Position numbers and translations under genes: made by a program | Part shown: positions 44,380 through 54,900 of the stretch, in pieces | Position numbering within the stretch: position 1 is the stretch's first letter | Layout of the letters: each line of letters opens with the position of its first letter | The notes under the pieces: generated by a model | Database searches by the model: none | What the model was told of the DNA's origin: nothing | The model's input: only the letters and a program-made list of their open reading frames with translations | NCBI GenBank assembly: GCA_021816585.1 | Contig: JAKAXL010000001.1 | Span: forward strand, 1 to 64,000 | Reading direction: 5' to 3' | DNA length: 64,000 bases | Source: Pseudomonadota bacterium | Lineage (GTDB): Bacteria > Pseudomonadota > Gammaproteobacteria > Burkholderiales > Burkholderiaceae_C

Positions 44380-45171
44380 TCAGCGCCGCGCCGCCGGCGC
44401 GGCGTCGCGGATCGGGTGCGACAGCGTGGCGGGCGCCGTCGCGGGGGTGTCGCAGCCCAGGCCGAGCAGCGCGCCGAGCCAGTCGAGCACGCCGGCGGAG
44501 CGCGCCGGTACGGCCGGCTCGGGCGACGCGGTCTGCAGCTGCGGCGTGGCGTCGCGCATGGTGCGTCGCGGCAGGTAGTGGTTGGCCGGACGCGTTCCCA
44601 GCTCGGGCATCGGCGCGAAGCCGCCGCGCTCGGCGATGGCGCGCGAGACTTCGGATTCCGGGTCGTCGACGTCGCCGAACAGCCGCGCGTTGGTCGGGCA
44701 GGCGTTCACGCAGGCGGGCTTGCGCCGGCTTTCCGGGATCGACATGTCGTGCACGCGGTCCACGCACAGCGTGCACTTGGTCATCACGCCGCGCGGTTCG
44801 TCGAACTCGCGCGCGCCGTAGGGGCAGGCCCACGAGCAGTACTTGCAGCCGATGCACTTGTCGGCGTCGACCAGCACGATGCCGTCCTCGGCGCGCTTGT
44901 ACGAGGCCCCGGTCGGGCACACCGGCACGCAGGGCGCGTCCTTGCAGTGCAGGCAGCTCTTCGGGAAATGCAGCACCTCGGTGGCCGGGAAGGCGCCGAC
45001 CTCGAAGGTCTGCACGCGGTTGAAGAACACGCCCGAGGTGTCCGGTCCGTAGGGGTCGACGTCGCTCAGCGGTCCGGCCGCGCCGGAGGTGTTCCACTGC
45101 TTGCACGACGTCACGCAGGCGTGGCAGCCCACGCACACGTCGAGGTCGATGACCAGCGCGAGCTGACTCAT
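44380..45171 (-). CDS. soeB: Four-cluster ferredoxin subunit, DmsB/SoeB type
   Basis: 263 residues. Four 4Fe-4S binding groups are visible: CVGCHACVTSCKQWN, CLHCKDAPCVPVCPTGAS, CIGCKYCSWACPYGA and CTLCVD..CVNACPTNARLFG. It starts MSQLALVIDLDVCVGCHAC without signal peptide. The C-terminal 60 residues are an Ala/Pro-rich tail. It wires the molybdenum subunit to the membrane anchor. Its start overlaps the soeA stop by 4 bases. Confidence 0.85.
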   Translation of the reverse strand: MSQLALVIDLDVCVGCHACVTSCKQWNTSGAAGPLSDVDPYGPDTSGVFFNRVQTFEVGAFPATEVLHFPKSCLHCKDAPCVPVCPTGASYKRAEDGIVLVDADKCIGCKYCSWACPYGAREFDEPRGVMTKCTLCVDRVHDMSIPESRRKPACVNACPTNARLFGDVDDPESEVSRAIAERGGFAPMPELGTRPANHYLPRRTMRDATPQLQTASPEPAVPARSAGVLDWLGALLGLGCDTPATAPATLSHPIRDAAPAARR

Positions 45172-48100
45172 GAATGCTTCTCCTGGCGTTGGCGCGCGAG
45201 CTGCGGCGCCGTTTCATCCTGCGCCGGGGCGGCGGCGTGTCCGCGGTGCCTGCCGGCCATGTACTGCAGCAGGCGCCGCGCGGCGCCGTCGTGGCGCATC
45301 TGCCCGGGCGCCGGCGGCGGCGCCTCGTGCGCCGGCCACGTGGCGTGCGCGACCAGCGGCTGCAGGTCGTCGTGCGCCGCGTGCAGCGAGTCGCCGTGCG
45401 CGCTGGCGTAGCGTGCCGGGTCGGCGTCGGCGCTGGTCTCGTCGGCGCGCGCCGGGTAGATGCGCACGCGCAGGTCGTACCAGCCTGCCTGCCCGGTCAC
45501 CGGGTCGCTGTTCGACAGCTGGCCGTGATGGCCGGGCAGCTCGTCGGTGATGACGTGGTTGAGCAGGAAGCCGCGGCGCGACTCGTCGGCCTCGTGCTCC
45601 AGGCCCCACATGCCGCTGGCCTTGCCGATGGCGTTCCAGGTCCACACGGTTCCCGGCTCCACCGCTTCGGTGTACTGGGCCAGGCAGCGCACCTTGCCCC
45701 AGGGGGATTCGACCCACATCCAGGCGCCGTCGTCGATGCCCGCGGCACGCGCGGTCGACGGGTGCAGGTGCAGGCGGTTGTGGCCGTGGATCTGGCGCAG
45801 CCACGCGTTCTGCGAGTCCCACGCGTGGTACATGGCCATCGGGCGCTGGGTGACCGCGGCCAGCGGGTAGGCGTCCAGGTCGACCAGTTGCTGCTCCAGC
45901 GGGGCGCTCCAGTGCGGCAGCGGGTCGAAGTGCTCGAACACCCGCTCGCGCAGCTCGGCCGGAGGCTGGCGCTCGCCCTGGCCGCAGGCGGCGAGGCGGA
46001 AGGACTGCAGGATGTCGCTGTAGATCGCGATCACCGCCGGCAGGTCCAGCTTGCGCCAGCCGTGTTCGCGGGCGTAGCGCAGGTAGTCGCGGTTGACGCC
46101 GCGCATGTAGCGCAGCGCCGGCGGGAGGTGGGTCAGGTGCACGCAGTCGTGGCTGGCGTACTCCTCCCACTGGCGCGGATTGGGCTCGCCCTTGAGCGAC
46201 TTGGAGCCGTCGGCGCCGCGCCAGCCGGTGAGAAAGCCGATTCCGGAACCCGGCGCGGTCTCGTAGCGCACGATGAAATCCGGGTAGTCGGCGAACTTGC
46301 GTGCGCCGTCCGGCGTGGTGAACGACGGCAGGTGCAGGCGCGACGCGAGTTCGATCAGCACCTCCTGGAACGGCCGGCACTCGCCCAGCGGCGGCACCAC
46401 CGGCACGCGCACCGAGTCCATCGCGCCGTCGTATTCGGAGATCGGGCGGTCGAGCATCGACATCGCGTCGTGGCGCTCGAGATAGGTGGTGTCGGGCAGC
46501 ACGAGGTCGGCGAAGGCCGTCATCTCGCTGTGGAAGGCGTCGGCCACGACCAGGAAGGGGATGCGGTACTCGCCGCTGTCGTCGCGGTCGGTGAGCATGC
46601 GTCGCACCCGCTGCGTGTTCATCGACGAGTTCCACGCCATGTTCGACATGAAGATCATCAGCGTGTCGATCGGGTAGGGGTCGCCGCGCCACGCGTTGGT
46701 GATCACGTTGTGCATCAGGCCGTGCACCGCCAGCGGGTGCTCCCACGAGAAGGCCTTGTCGATGCGCATGGGCTGCCCGTGCTCGTCGACCATCAGCTCC
46801 TCGGGGCGCGTGGGCCAGCCCAGCGGAGCCCCGGGAAGCGGGGTGTTCGGGCGCACCTGCTGCCAGCTGTTGACGGTGCGCACGCTCGGCGGGATCTCCT
46901 TCGGGTAGGGCGGCTTGTGGCGAAAGCCCCCGGGCACGTCGATGGTTCCCAGCAGGCTCATCAGCACGGCCATCGCGCGGATGGTCTGGAATCCGTTCGA
47001 GTGCGCCGCCAGCCCGCGCATGGCGTGGAAGGCCAGCGGGCGCGCGCGCACGCTGGCGTGCTCGCGGCCCCACCAGTCGGTCCAGCGCTGCGGCTCGTCC
47101 CAGGCCTCGTCGAGGGCGCTGTGGGCCATCTGCTCGGCCAGCTTCTCGATGCGCCCGGCGGGAATCCCGGTGATCTGCGAGGCCCACTGCGGGGTGCACT
47201 CCTCGGTCTGCTCGCGCAGCAACTGCAGCGCGGTTGCCACCGGGGTGCCGTCGGGCATCGTGTAGCGTCCCCACAGCGCCGGCTGCACGCCGTCGGTCCA
47301 GGCCGGCACGGGCCGGTTCGCGGCTTCGTCCCACCACCAGAAGTTCAGCGGCGCGTCGGGCGAGCCTTCCTCGGCATCCGGGTTGCGCAGCAGCATGCCG
47401 TCCTGCGGATGCCCGGGTTGCACCCGCACCAGTTGCGGGGCGTTGGTGTAGCGACTGGCGAACTCGCGATCGAAGCGTTCGCGGCGCAGCAGCAGGTGCA
47501 GCAGGGCCATGAACAGCGCGCCGTCGGTCCCCGGGCGGATGGGGATCCACTCGTCGGCCACCGCCGAATAGCCGGTGCGCACCGGGTTGATGGAAATGAA
47601 GTGCCCGCCGTTGCGCTTGAATTCGGAGATCGCGGTCTTCAGCGGGTTGCTGTGGTGGTCCTCGGCGGTGCCGATCATCACGAACAGCTTCGCGCGCTCG
47701 AGATCGGGGCCGCCGAATTCCCAGAAGCTGCCGCCGACCGTGTAGATCATCCCGGCGGCCATGTTGACCGAACAGAAGCCTCCGTGCGCCGCGTAGTTCG
47801 GGGTTCCGAACTCGCGCGCGAACAGGCCGGTGAGGGCCTGCATCTGGTCGCGCCCGGTGAACAGCGCGAAGCGCTTCGGGTCGGTTGCGCGCAGATGGCC
47901 CAGGCGCTGCTCGAGCATCGCGTAGGCCTCGTCCCAGCCGATGGGCTCGAATTCGCCGCTGCCGCGCTGCGATCCCGGCTTGCGGCGCAGCGGCCGGCTC
48001 AGGCGCGCCGGCGAGACCTGCTTCATGATCCCGGCCGATCCCTTGGCGCAGATCACGCCGCGGTTCAGCGGATGGTTCGGGTTGCCTTCGATGAAGCGGA

Positions 48101-48254
48101 CCTCGCCTTCGCGCACGTGCACGTTGATGCCGCAGCGGCAGGCGCACATGTAGCAGGTGGTCGAGCGGACCTCGGTGTGGCCGTGCGGGTGCTCCTGCGG
48201 GTCGTGCAGGGGCTCGCCGATGGAGAACACGCGATTCCAGAGTTTTTCGATCAT
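45168..48254 (-). CDS. soeA: Molybdopterin oxidoreductase, SoeA-type sulfite dehydrogenase
   Basis: 1028 residues. A 4Fe-4S cluster is bound by Cys34, Cys37, Cys41 and Cys69 (TTCYMCACRCGINV and GVICAKG). A candidate molybdenum-ligand cysteine is Cys161 in AAHGGFCSVN, as in polysulfide/thiosulfate reductase and SoeA. There is no twin-arginine signal, so the enzyme is cytoplasmic, which agrees with SoeABC (sulfite to sulfate) and disfavours periplasmic DmsA or PsrA. Length and operon order A-B-C fit SoeABC. An AT-rich upstream segment has CAAAC-N5-GTTTG (48322-48336). Substrate assignment remains an inference. Confidence 0.78.
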   Translation of the reverse strand: MIEKLWNRVFSIGEPLHDPQEHPHGHTEVRSTTCYMCACRCGINVHVREGEVRFIEGNPNHPLNRGVICAKGSAGIMKQVSPARLSRPLRRKPGSQRGSGEFEPIGWDEAYAMLEQRLGHLRATDPKRFALFTGRDQMQALTGLFAREFGTPNYAAHGGFCSVNMAAGMIYTVGGSFWEFGGPDLERAKLFVMIGTAEDHHSNPLKTAISEFKRNGGHFISINPVRTGYSAVADEWIPIRPGTDGALFMALLHLLLRRERFDREFASRYTNAPQLVRVQPGHPQDGMLLRNPDAEEGSPDAPLNFWWWDEAANRPVPAWTDGVQPALWGRYTMPDGTPVATALQLLREQTEECTPQWASQITGIPAGRIEKLAEQMAHSALDEAWDEPQRWTDWWGREHASVRARPLAFHAMRGLAAHSNGFQTIRAMAVLMSLLGTIDVPGGFRHKPPYPKEIPPSVRTVNSWQQVRPNTPLPGAPLGWPTRPEELMVDEHGQPMRIDKAFSWEHPLAVHGLMHNVITNAWRGDPYPIDTLMIFMSNMAWNSSMNTQRVRRMLTDRDDSGEYRIPFLVVADAFHSEMTAFADLVLPDTTYLERHDAMSMLDRPISEYDGAMDSVRVPVVPPLGECRPFQEVLIELASRLHLPSFTTPDGARKFADYPDFIVRYETAPGSGIGFLTGWRGADGSKSLKGEPNPRQWEEYASHDCVHLTHLPPALRYMRGVNRDYLRYAREHGWRKLDLPAVIAIYSDILQSFRLAACGQGERQPPAELRERVFEHFDPLPHWSAPLEQQLVDLDAYPLAAVTQRPMAMYHAWDSQNAWLRQIHGHNRLHLHPSTARAAGIDDGAWMWVESPWGKVRCLAQYTEAVEPGTVWTWNAIGKASGMWGLEHEADESRRGFLLNHVITDELPGHHGQLSNSDPVTGQAGWYDLRVRIYPARADETSADADPARYASAHGDSLHAAHDDLQPLVAHATWPAHEAPPPAPGQMRHDGAARRLLQYMAGRHRGHAAAPAQDETAPQLARQRQEKHS

Positions 48255-48400
48255 GGCCGGGGGTCCGGGGTGCGGCGGGAACGGGGGTGCATCGCAATTT
48301 AGGAATGTTTGGTTCCGAAATCAAACGAATGGTTTGCGTAGGATCGAGCAAGAAATTCGATTGATGCACTGCGGCAAGCCTTTCGGGACGGCGCAGCGCC

Positions 48401-48406
48401 TACACT
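48401..48406 (+). promoter_or_regulatory. Possible -10 element for recCBD
   Basis: TACACT, the same hexamer as before tRNA-Arg, 40 bases upstream of the recC start. The -35 region is not convincing. Confidence 0.35.
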
Positions 48407-48445
48407 GCGAGGCCTGCGATGGCCTGAAAGACCGAGCCCGCCGCC

Positions 48446-51400
48446 TTGCCCGCCGAGCCGCCCCCGAACCGCGTTGCCGTCTGCCCGCCTGGCCCGCCGC
48501 CTCGCGGGCTGCTGGTGCTGCACGGCAACCGGCTGGAGACGCTGCACGAACTGCTGCTGCACTGCCAGCAGCGCTGGCCGCTGGCCGCGCTGGAGCCCGA
48601 GCTGGTGCTGGTGCAAAGCCACGGCGCCGGGGAATGGTTCAAGGCGGCGCAGGCGCAGGCCACCGGGATCAGCGCCGGCACGCGGATCGAGCTGCCGTCG
48701 CGCTTCGCGTGGCAGGTGTACCGCCGCGTGCTCGGCGCCGCGCAGCTCGGCGCGCGCTCCCCGCTGGACCGCCAGGCGCTGGTGTGGCGCCTGATGCACG
48801 CGCTGCCGCGGGTGTGCGTGCGCCCGGGCTTCGAGGCGTTGGCCGCCTTCCTGCGCGACGACGACCCGCTGCGCCTGCTGCAGCTGGCGCAGCGTCTGGC
48901 CGACCTGTACGACCAGTACCAGGTGTATCGCGCCGACTGGCTCGACCTGTGGTCGCACGGCGTCGACGTCACGGTCGATGCGCGGGGACGGCGCGACGCG
49001 CTGGCCACGGCGCAGCGCTGGCAGGCGCTGCTGTGGCGCGAACTGCTCGACGGCCTCGGCGACGAGGCGCGACTGCTGGTGCGCCCGCAGGTGCACCAGC
49101 GCGTGCTGCAGCAGCTGCGCGCCGCGCCCGCGGGCAGCCTGCGGCTGCCGCCGCGCGTCAGCCTGTTCGGCGCCTCGACCCTGGCACCCTCGCTGCTGGA
49201 ACTGCTGGTCGCGCTGTCGCGGCACGCGCAGGTGCTGGTGGCGGTTCCCGATCCCTGCCGCTTCCACTGGGCCGACATCGTCGAGGGCCGCGAACTGCTG
49301 CGCGCGCCGCGCCGCCGCCAGCCGCTGCGCGAGGGTCGCGAACTGGCGCAGGTGGAGCTCTCCGCGATGCACGCCCACGCCCATCCGCTGCTGGCCGCGT
49401 GGGGGCGCCAGGGGCGTGATTTCATGCGCCAGCTCGACGCCGGCGAGGCGGCGGCGCCGGACCTGGGCGAGCTGCCGCGCACCGACGTGTACGACGAGCA
49501 GCCGGCGCACAGCCTGCTGCAGCACGTGCAGGTCGCCATCCGCGACCTGCTGCCGCTGGCCGAGCACGCCGCGCCGCCGCTGCCCGACGACGACGATTCG
49601 ATCCAGTTCCATGTCACCCACGGCACGCTGCGCGAGGTCGAGGTGCTGCACGACCGGCTGCTCGACATGCTGGCTCGCCCGGGCCGCGCGCTGCGCCCGC
49701 GGGACATCGTGGTCATGGTGCCGGACATCGAGGAGTTCGCACCCGCGGTGCGCGCGGTGTTCGGGCAGTACGCGCACGACGATCCGCGCCACATCCCCTT
49801 CGACATCGCCGACCTGCACCGGCGCAACAGCCACTCGCTGCTGCTCGCGCTGGAGTGGCTGCTGGGAATCGCGCGCCGCCGCGTCACCCTCAGCGAGGTC
49901 TGCGACCTGCTGGACGTGCCGGCGGCGGCCGCGCGTTTCGGACTGGACCCGGCCGACCGCCCGCTGCTGGCGCGCTGGATGGCGCAGTCGGGGGCGCGCT
50001 GGGGGCTGCACGAGCGCCAGCGCGCCAGTTTCGGACTGCAGGCCTGCGGCGAAGCCGCGAGCTGGGACAGCGGCATGCGGCGCATGCTGCTGGGCTACGC
50101 CAGCGGCGACGGCCCGGCGTGGAACGACATCGTGCCGCTGCGGGAGATCGGCGGGCTCGACGCCGCGCTGGTCGGCGTGCTGCACGGCCTGCTCGAGGTG
50201 CTGCGCGGGTGGTGGGAGCACAGCCGCGCCCCCGGCACGCCGCAGCAATGGGCCGAGCGCGCGCGCGAGCTGCTGCAGGCATGCCTTGCGCCGCAGGACG
50301 AGTCCGACCGTCAGGCGCTGGCGGCCCTGCACGAAGGCCTGGCGCAATGGCTGAACGACTGCGAATGCGCCGGCTTCGACCTGGAGCTGCCGGCGGAGGT
50401 CTTCGCCGAAGCCTGGCTGGCGCGCATCGACGACAGCAGCGCGTCGGGGCGTTTTCTCGCCGGCGGAGTGACCTTCTGCAGCCTGCTTCCGCTGCGCGCG
50501 ATTCCCTTCCAGGTCGTGTGCCTGCTGGGCATGAACGACGACGCCTACCCGCGCGCCGGCCAGCGCAACGACTTCGACCTGATGGCGCAGCCGGGCCAGT
50601 TCCGCGCCGGCGACCGCTCCCGGCGCGACGACGACCGCTACCTGATGCTCGAGGCCCTGCTGTCGGCGCGCCGCACGCTCTACATCAGCTGGCGCGGACG
50701 CAGCGCGCGCGACAACACCGAGCTGCCGCCGTCGGTGCTGGTGTCGCAGCTGCGCGACTATCTCGCGGCCGGCTTCGCCGCGCCGCGACCGCGTCCCGGC
50801 GAATCGCCGGGCCAGGCACTGCTGCGCGTGCGCACCACCGAGTACCCGCTGCAGCCCTTCAGCCGGCGGCATTTCGAGCCCGGCGGACCGCGCACCTACG
50901 CCCGCGAATGGTTCGCGCTGCACGCCGCGCCGAGGGACACGGAGACCTCCGCGCCGCCTGCCGTGCCCGAGTCGGCGCTGCCGGCGGCGACCCTGCGCGA
51001 ACTGGCGGCGATGCTGGCCAACCCGGTTCGCCTGTACTTTCGCGCCCGTCTCGACGTGGCCCTCGACGAGATCGACGACACGCCCGACGACGACGAGGTG
51101 TTCGTGCTGCGCGGACTGCCGCGTCACGCGCTGCTGCAGCAGTTGCTGCGCGACCCCGGGCAGCTGCGCGAGGACGAGGCGCTGCCCATGCTGCGCGAGC
51201 GCCTGCGGCGGGCGGCGGCCGACGGCCTGCTGCCGTTGGGCGGGCCGGGCGGCGCCTTCGCGCGCCAGCTCGAGCAGGACCTGGCGCCGCTGCTGCAGGC
51301 CTGGAGCACGCTGGCGCGGCGGCATGCGCTGCAGGTGCCGCGGCTGGCGCTGCGCCATGCGGTGGACTGCGACGGCGTGCGCGTCGAGCTCGACGACTGG

Positions 51401-51955
51401 ATCGACGGACTGCGGCGCGAGCACGCGCAGGCGCCTGCGGTGTGGCTCGAACTCAGGGCTTCGCGCATGCTGCACGGCGGTGGCGGCGCGCGGGTGCAGG
51501 TCGACAAGCTGCTGGCGAGCTGGGTGCGCATGCTCGGCGCGGCGTCGCTGGGCCTGGACTGCGAGGCCTATGTGCTCGCACCCGACGCGGCGCTGCATCT
51601 GCGCGCACCGCCGCCGCAGCCGGCGCGGGACCTGCTGCGCGAGCTGCTGTGCACGTGGCGCCGTGCGCGCATCGAGGCGCTGCCCTGGGGGCGGCGCAGC
51701 GCCGTCGCGCAGGCGCAGCAGCGCCAGGCTCGCGGCGCCTACGAAGGCGTCCCGGGGCGCGCTGCCGGCGACCGCGACGACCCCAGCCTGGCCCGCGTGT
51801 ATCCGGACTTCGACGCGCTGAGCGCCGACGGGCGCTTCGCGCGGTACGCCGAGCGCCTGTTCGTGCCGCTGTGCGACTGGGCGCAGCGCGACGTGCGGGT
51901 CGTCGATGCGCGCGAGCTCGTCGAGACTTCGGCGGGGGCCGGCGCCGATGCCTGA
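48446..51955 (+). CDS. recC: Exodeoxyribonuclease V gamma subunit RecC
   Basis: 1169 residues from a TTG at 48446; no ATG is available after the in-frame stop at 48425. A GTG at 48515 (before LHGNRLETLHELL) would give an N-terminus nearer to E. coli RecC (short strand, then NRLD), so the start is uncertain. Inactivated helicase fold that recognises Chi and splits DNA strands: FAWQVYRRVLG, LADLYDQYQVYRADWL, DIPFDIADLHRRN-like and LGMNDDAYPRAGQRNDFDLM blocks are typical. First gene of recCBD; its stop overlaps the recB start by 8 bases. Confidence 0.93.
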   Translation: MPAEPPPNRVAVCPPGPPPRGLLVLHGNRLETLHELLLHCQQRWPLAALEPELVLVQSHGAGEWFKAAQAQATGISAGTRIELPSRFAWQVYRRVLGAAQLGARSPLDRQALVWRLMHALPRVCVRPGFEALAAFLRDDDPLRLLQLAQRLADLYDQYQVYRADWLDLWSHGVDVTVDARGRRDALATAQRWQALLWRELLDGLGDEARLLVRPQVHQRVLQQLRAAPAGSLRLPPRVSLFGASTLAPSLLELLVALSRHAQVLVAVPDPCRFHWADIVEGRELLRAPRRRQPLREGRELAQVELSAMHAHAHPLLAAWGRQGRDFMRQLDAGEAAAPDLGELPRTDVYDEQPAHSLLQHVQVAIRDLLPLAEHAAPPLPDDDDSIQFHVTHGTLREVEVLHDRLLDMLARPGRALRPRDIVVMVPDIEEFAPAVRAVFGQYAHDDPRHIPFDIADLHRRNSHSLLLALEWLLGIARRRVTLSEVCDLLDVPAAAARFGLDPADRPLLARWMAQSGARWGLHERQRASFGLQACGEAASWDSGMRRMLLGYASGDGPAWNDIVPLREIGGLDAALVGVLHGLLEVLRGWWEHSRAPGTPQQWAERARELLQACLAPQDESDRQALAALHEGLAQWLNDCECAGFDLELPAEVFAEAWLARIDDSSASGRFLAGGVTFCSLLPLRAIPFQVVCLLGMNDDAYPRAGQRNDFDLMAQPGQFRAGDRSRRDDDRYLMLEALLSARRTLYISWRGRSARDNTELPPSVLVSQLRDYLAAGFAAPRPRPGESPGQALLRVRTTEYPLQPFSRRHFEPGGPRTYAREWFALHAAPRDTETSAPPAVPESALPAATLRELAAMLANPVRLYFRARLDVALDEIDDTPDDDEVFVLRGLPRHALLQQLLRDPGQLREDEALPMLRERLRRAAADGLLPLGGPGGAFARQLEQDLAPLLQAWSTLARRHALQVPRLALRHAVDCDGVRVELDDWIDGLRREHAQAPAVWLELRASRMLHGGGGARVQVDKLLASWVRMLGAASLGLDCEAYVLAPDAALHLRAPPPQPARDLLRELLCTWRRARIEALPWGRRSAVAQAQQRQARGAYEGVPGRAAGDRDDPSLARVYPDFDALSADGRFARYAERLFVPLCDWAQRDVRVVDARELVETSAGAGADA

Positions 51956-54900
51956 GTCGCTGCAGACCCTCGACCCGCTGCGCCTGCCGCTGCGCGGCAG
52001 CCGGCTCATCGAGGCCAGTGCGGGAACCGGCAAGACCTGGACGATCGCCGCGCTGTACCTGCGGCTGGTGCTCGGCCATGGGGGGCCCGCCGCCGCGTGG
52101 CCCGAGGCGCTGGCCCCGGCGCAGATCCTGGTCATGACCTTCACCCGCGCCGCCACGCAGGAGCTGCGCGAGCGCATCCGCCGCCGCCTGGCGCAGGCCG
52201 CGGAGTGTTTCCGCGGCGTCGCCGAGGTGCCCGCGGAGGACGCGCTGCTGCGCGACCTGCTGCACGCGTACGGCGACGACCCGGCGGCGCGCGAGCACGC
52301 CGCGTGGCGCCTGGCGCAGGCCGCCGACGCGATGGACGAGGCGGCGGTGTTCACCATCGACGCCTGGTGCCAGCGCATGCTGCGCGAGCATGCCTTCGAC
52401 AGCGGCAGCCTGTTCGACGAGCAACTGCTGGCCGACGATTCCGAGCTGTTGCAGCGCGCGCTGCGCGACGTCTGGCGGCGCGAGCTGTACCCGCTGCGCG
52501 ATCCCGAACTGTCCGGGCTGCTGCGGGTGTGGCCGGACCTGGAGGCCTTCGTCCGCCACATCGGGGCGCGGGTGAGCCGGCGCGGCGCCGGCGGCCTGGC
52601 GCGCGAACTCGGCGAAGGCGGCGGGCTCGCGCTCGCATGGCGCGAACTCGAAGCCCGACGCCTGGACGCGCTGCGGCCGCTGCGCGAGCACTGGGCGGGG
52701 GAACTGCCGCGGCTGCGCGACTGGCTGCTGCGCCAGCTCGACGGCGGGAATTCGCCCTTCAAGGCCAACATGGTGTCGGCGCAGCGCGTGGCGCCGTGGT
52801 TCGACGAACTGCTGCGCTGGGCGCGGGCGACGGACGGCGAGGCCGCGCAGCTCGAGCCCAAGGCGTGGCAGCGCCTGGGCGCGGCGGGCCTGCGCGAGTC
52901 CCTGAAGAAGGGCCGCGAAGTCGATGTCCCGGACGGATTCGAGCGGCTGGCCGGGCTGCACGAGGCGGTGCTGCGCCTGCCGCAACCCGCGCACGAGCTC
53001 GCCGACCGCGCCTGCGCGGCGGTGGAGCAGCGCCTGGCCGAGCTCAAGCGGCAGTCGCGCAGCTTCGGCTTCGTCGACCTGCAGCAGCGCCTGGCGCAGG
53101 CGCTGGACGGCGCGGGCGGCGCGCGCCTGCGCGAGCGCATCCGCGCCCAGTACCCGGTCGCGCTGATCGACGAGTTCCAGGACACCTCGGCCCTGCAGTA
53201 CCGGCTGTTCGACAACCTGTACCGGCTGGGCGACGACGACCCGGGCAGCGCGCTGCTGCTGATCGGCGATCCCAAGCAATCGATCTACGGCTTTCGCGGC
53301 GCCGACATCGACAGCTACCTGCGCGCGCGCCGCGCCACGTCCGGGCGCCATTACGTGCTGCACGTCAACCACCGCTCCACGCGCGCGCTGGTGCAGGCCT
53401 TGAACCAGCTGTTCGAACGCGCCGAGCGGACGCGCCGCGGCGGCGCCTTCGGCTATGCGGATGCCCACGGCAACCCGCTGCCTTTCGTGCCCGTGCAGGC
53501 GCGCGGGCGCGACGAGCAGCTGGTGGGGGGCGACGGGCGGGAACTGCCGGCGCTGCAGGTGGAGTACGGCAGCGAGCTGCGCAGCACCGGGGTGGCGCGC
53601 GAGGAATTCGCGCAGGCCTGCGCGCAGCATGTGCTGGGGCTGCTCGACGACCCCGGCTGCGGCATGCTCGAAGGCGGGCGCCTGCAGCGCCTGCGCCCGC
53701 GCGACATCGCGGTGCTGGTGCGCACCCGCCTGGAATCCGACAGCGTGCGCGCCGCGCTGCGCCGGCGCGGCGTGGCCAGCGTCTACCTGAGCGAGCGCGA
53801 GTCGGTGTTCGCCAGCGCCGAGGCGCGCGACCTGCTGCGCTGGCTGCGCGCGGTGGCCGCGCCGCGCGACGCCGCGCTGGCCCGCGCCGCGCTGGCCAGC
53901 GCCACCTTCGAGCTCGAACTGCGTGAACTCGAGGCGCTGGCCCACGACGACCGGGTGTTCGAACGCCATGCCGAACTGCTGCTCGAACTGCACGCGGTGT
54001 GGCAGCGCCAGGGCGTGCTGCCGATGCTGCGCGCCACCCTGCATCGCCTCGACCTGGCGCGGCGCTGGCTGGCGCGTGACGGAGGCGAGCGTCGCGTCAC
54101 CAACGTGCTGCACCTGGCCGAGCTGCTGCAGCGCGCCAGCGCCGCCATCGATGGCGAGCAGGCGCTGGTGCGCTGGCTGGAACTGGCGGTCGCCGGGCGC
54201 GCCGGCGCCGCCGACGAGCAGGAGCTGCGCCTGGAAAGCGAGGCCGACCTGGTCAAGGTGGTGACCATCCACAAGTCCAAGGGCCTCGAGTACCCGGTGG
54301 TGTGCATTCCCTTCGCGACCCTTTTCCGCAGCGCCGACGACGAGGATTCGGACGATGAGCCGGACGCCGATGCCGATGCCCGGTCGGGCCCGGACGGCGA
54401 CGCCGACGAGCAGCGCCTGCGCGAGGACCTGCGCCTGTTGTACGTGGCGCTGACGCGGGCGCGCCACGCGCTGTGGGTCGGCGCGGCCGCGCTGGGCGGC
54501 GCGCGCGGCAGCTGCCTGCTGGGGCGCAGTGCGCTGGGCAGCCTGCTGGGGGCCGAACCCACGCGCGGGGCGGAGCAACTCGGAGAATTGCTGCACGAAG
54601 CCCTCGGCGGGCTGCCGCAGGTGCGCCTGCAGGCATGGCGCGAGGCATCGGCGGGCGGCCGGCTGGCGCCGCGCGAGGCGCCGCCCGTGCTGCACGAGCC
54701 GCCGCGCTTTCAGGCCCGCTTCGAGCGCGACTGGTCGATTTCCAGCTTCAGCGCGCTGGTGCGCAACCTGGCGCCGGTACGCGCGGCTTTCGGTGCGCGG
54801 CAGCACGAGCTCGACGACGCGGCCGACGACGCGCCGTCGTTCGCGCCGCCGGCGCCCGCGGCGAGCCCGCAGCATGGTTTCCCGCGCGGGGCGAGCGCCG

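Noticed and set aside
45168-48254. Periplasmic DMSO or polysulfide reductase
   Set aside because: No twin-arginine signal peptide is present at the N-terminus; a cytoplasmic Soe-type enzyme fits better.
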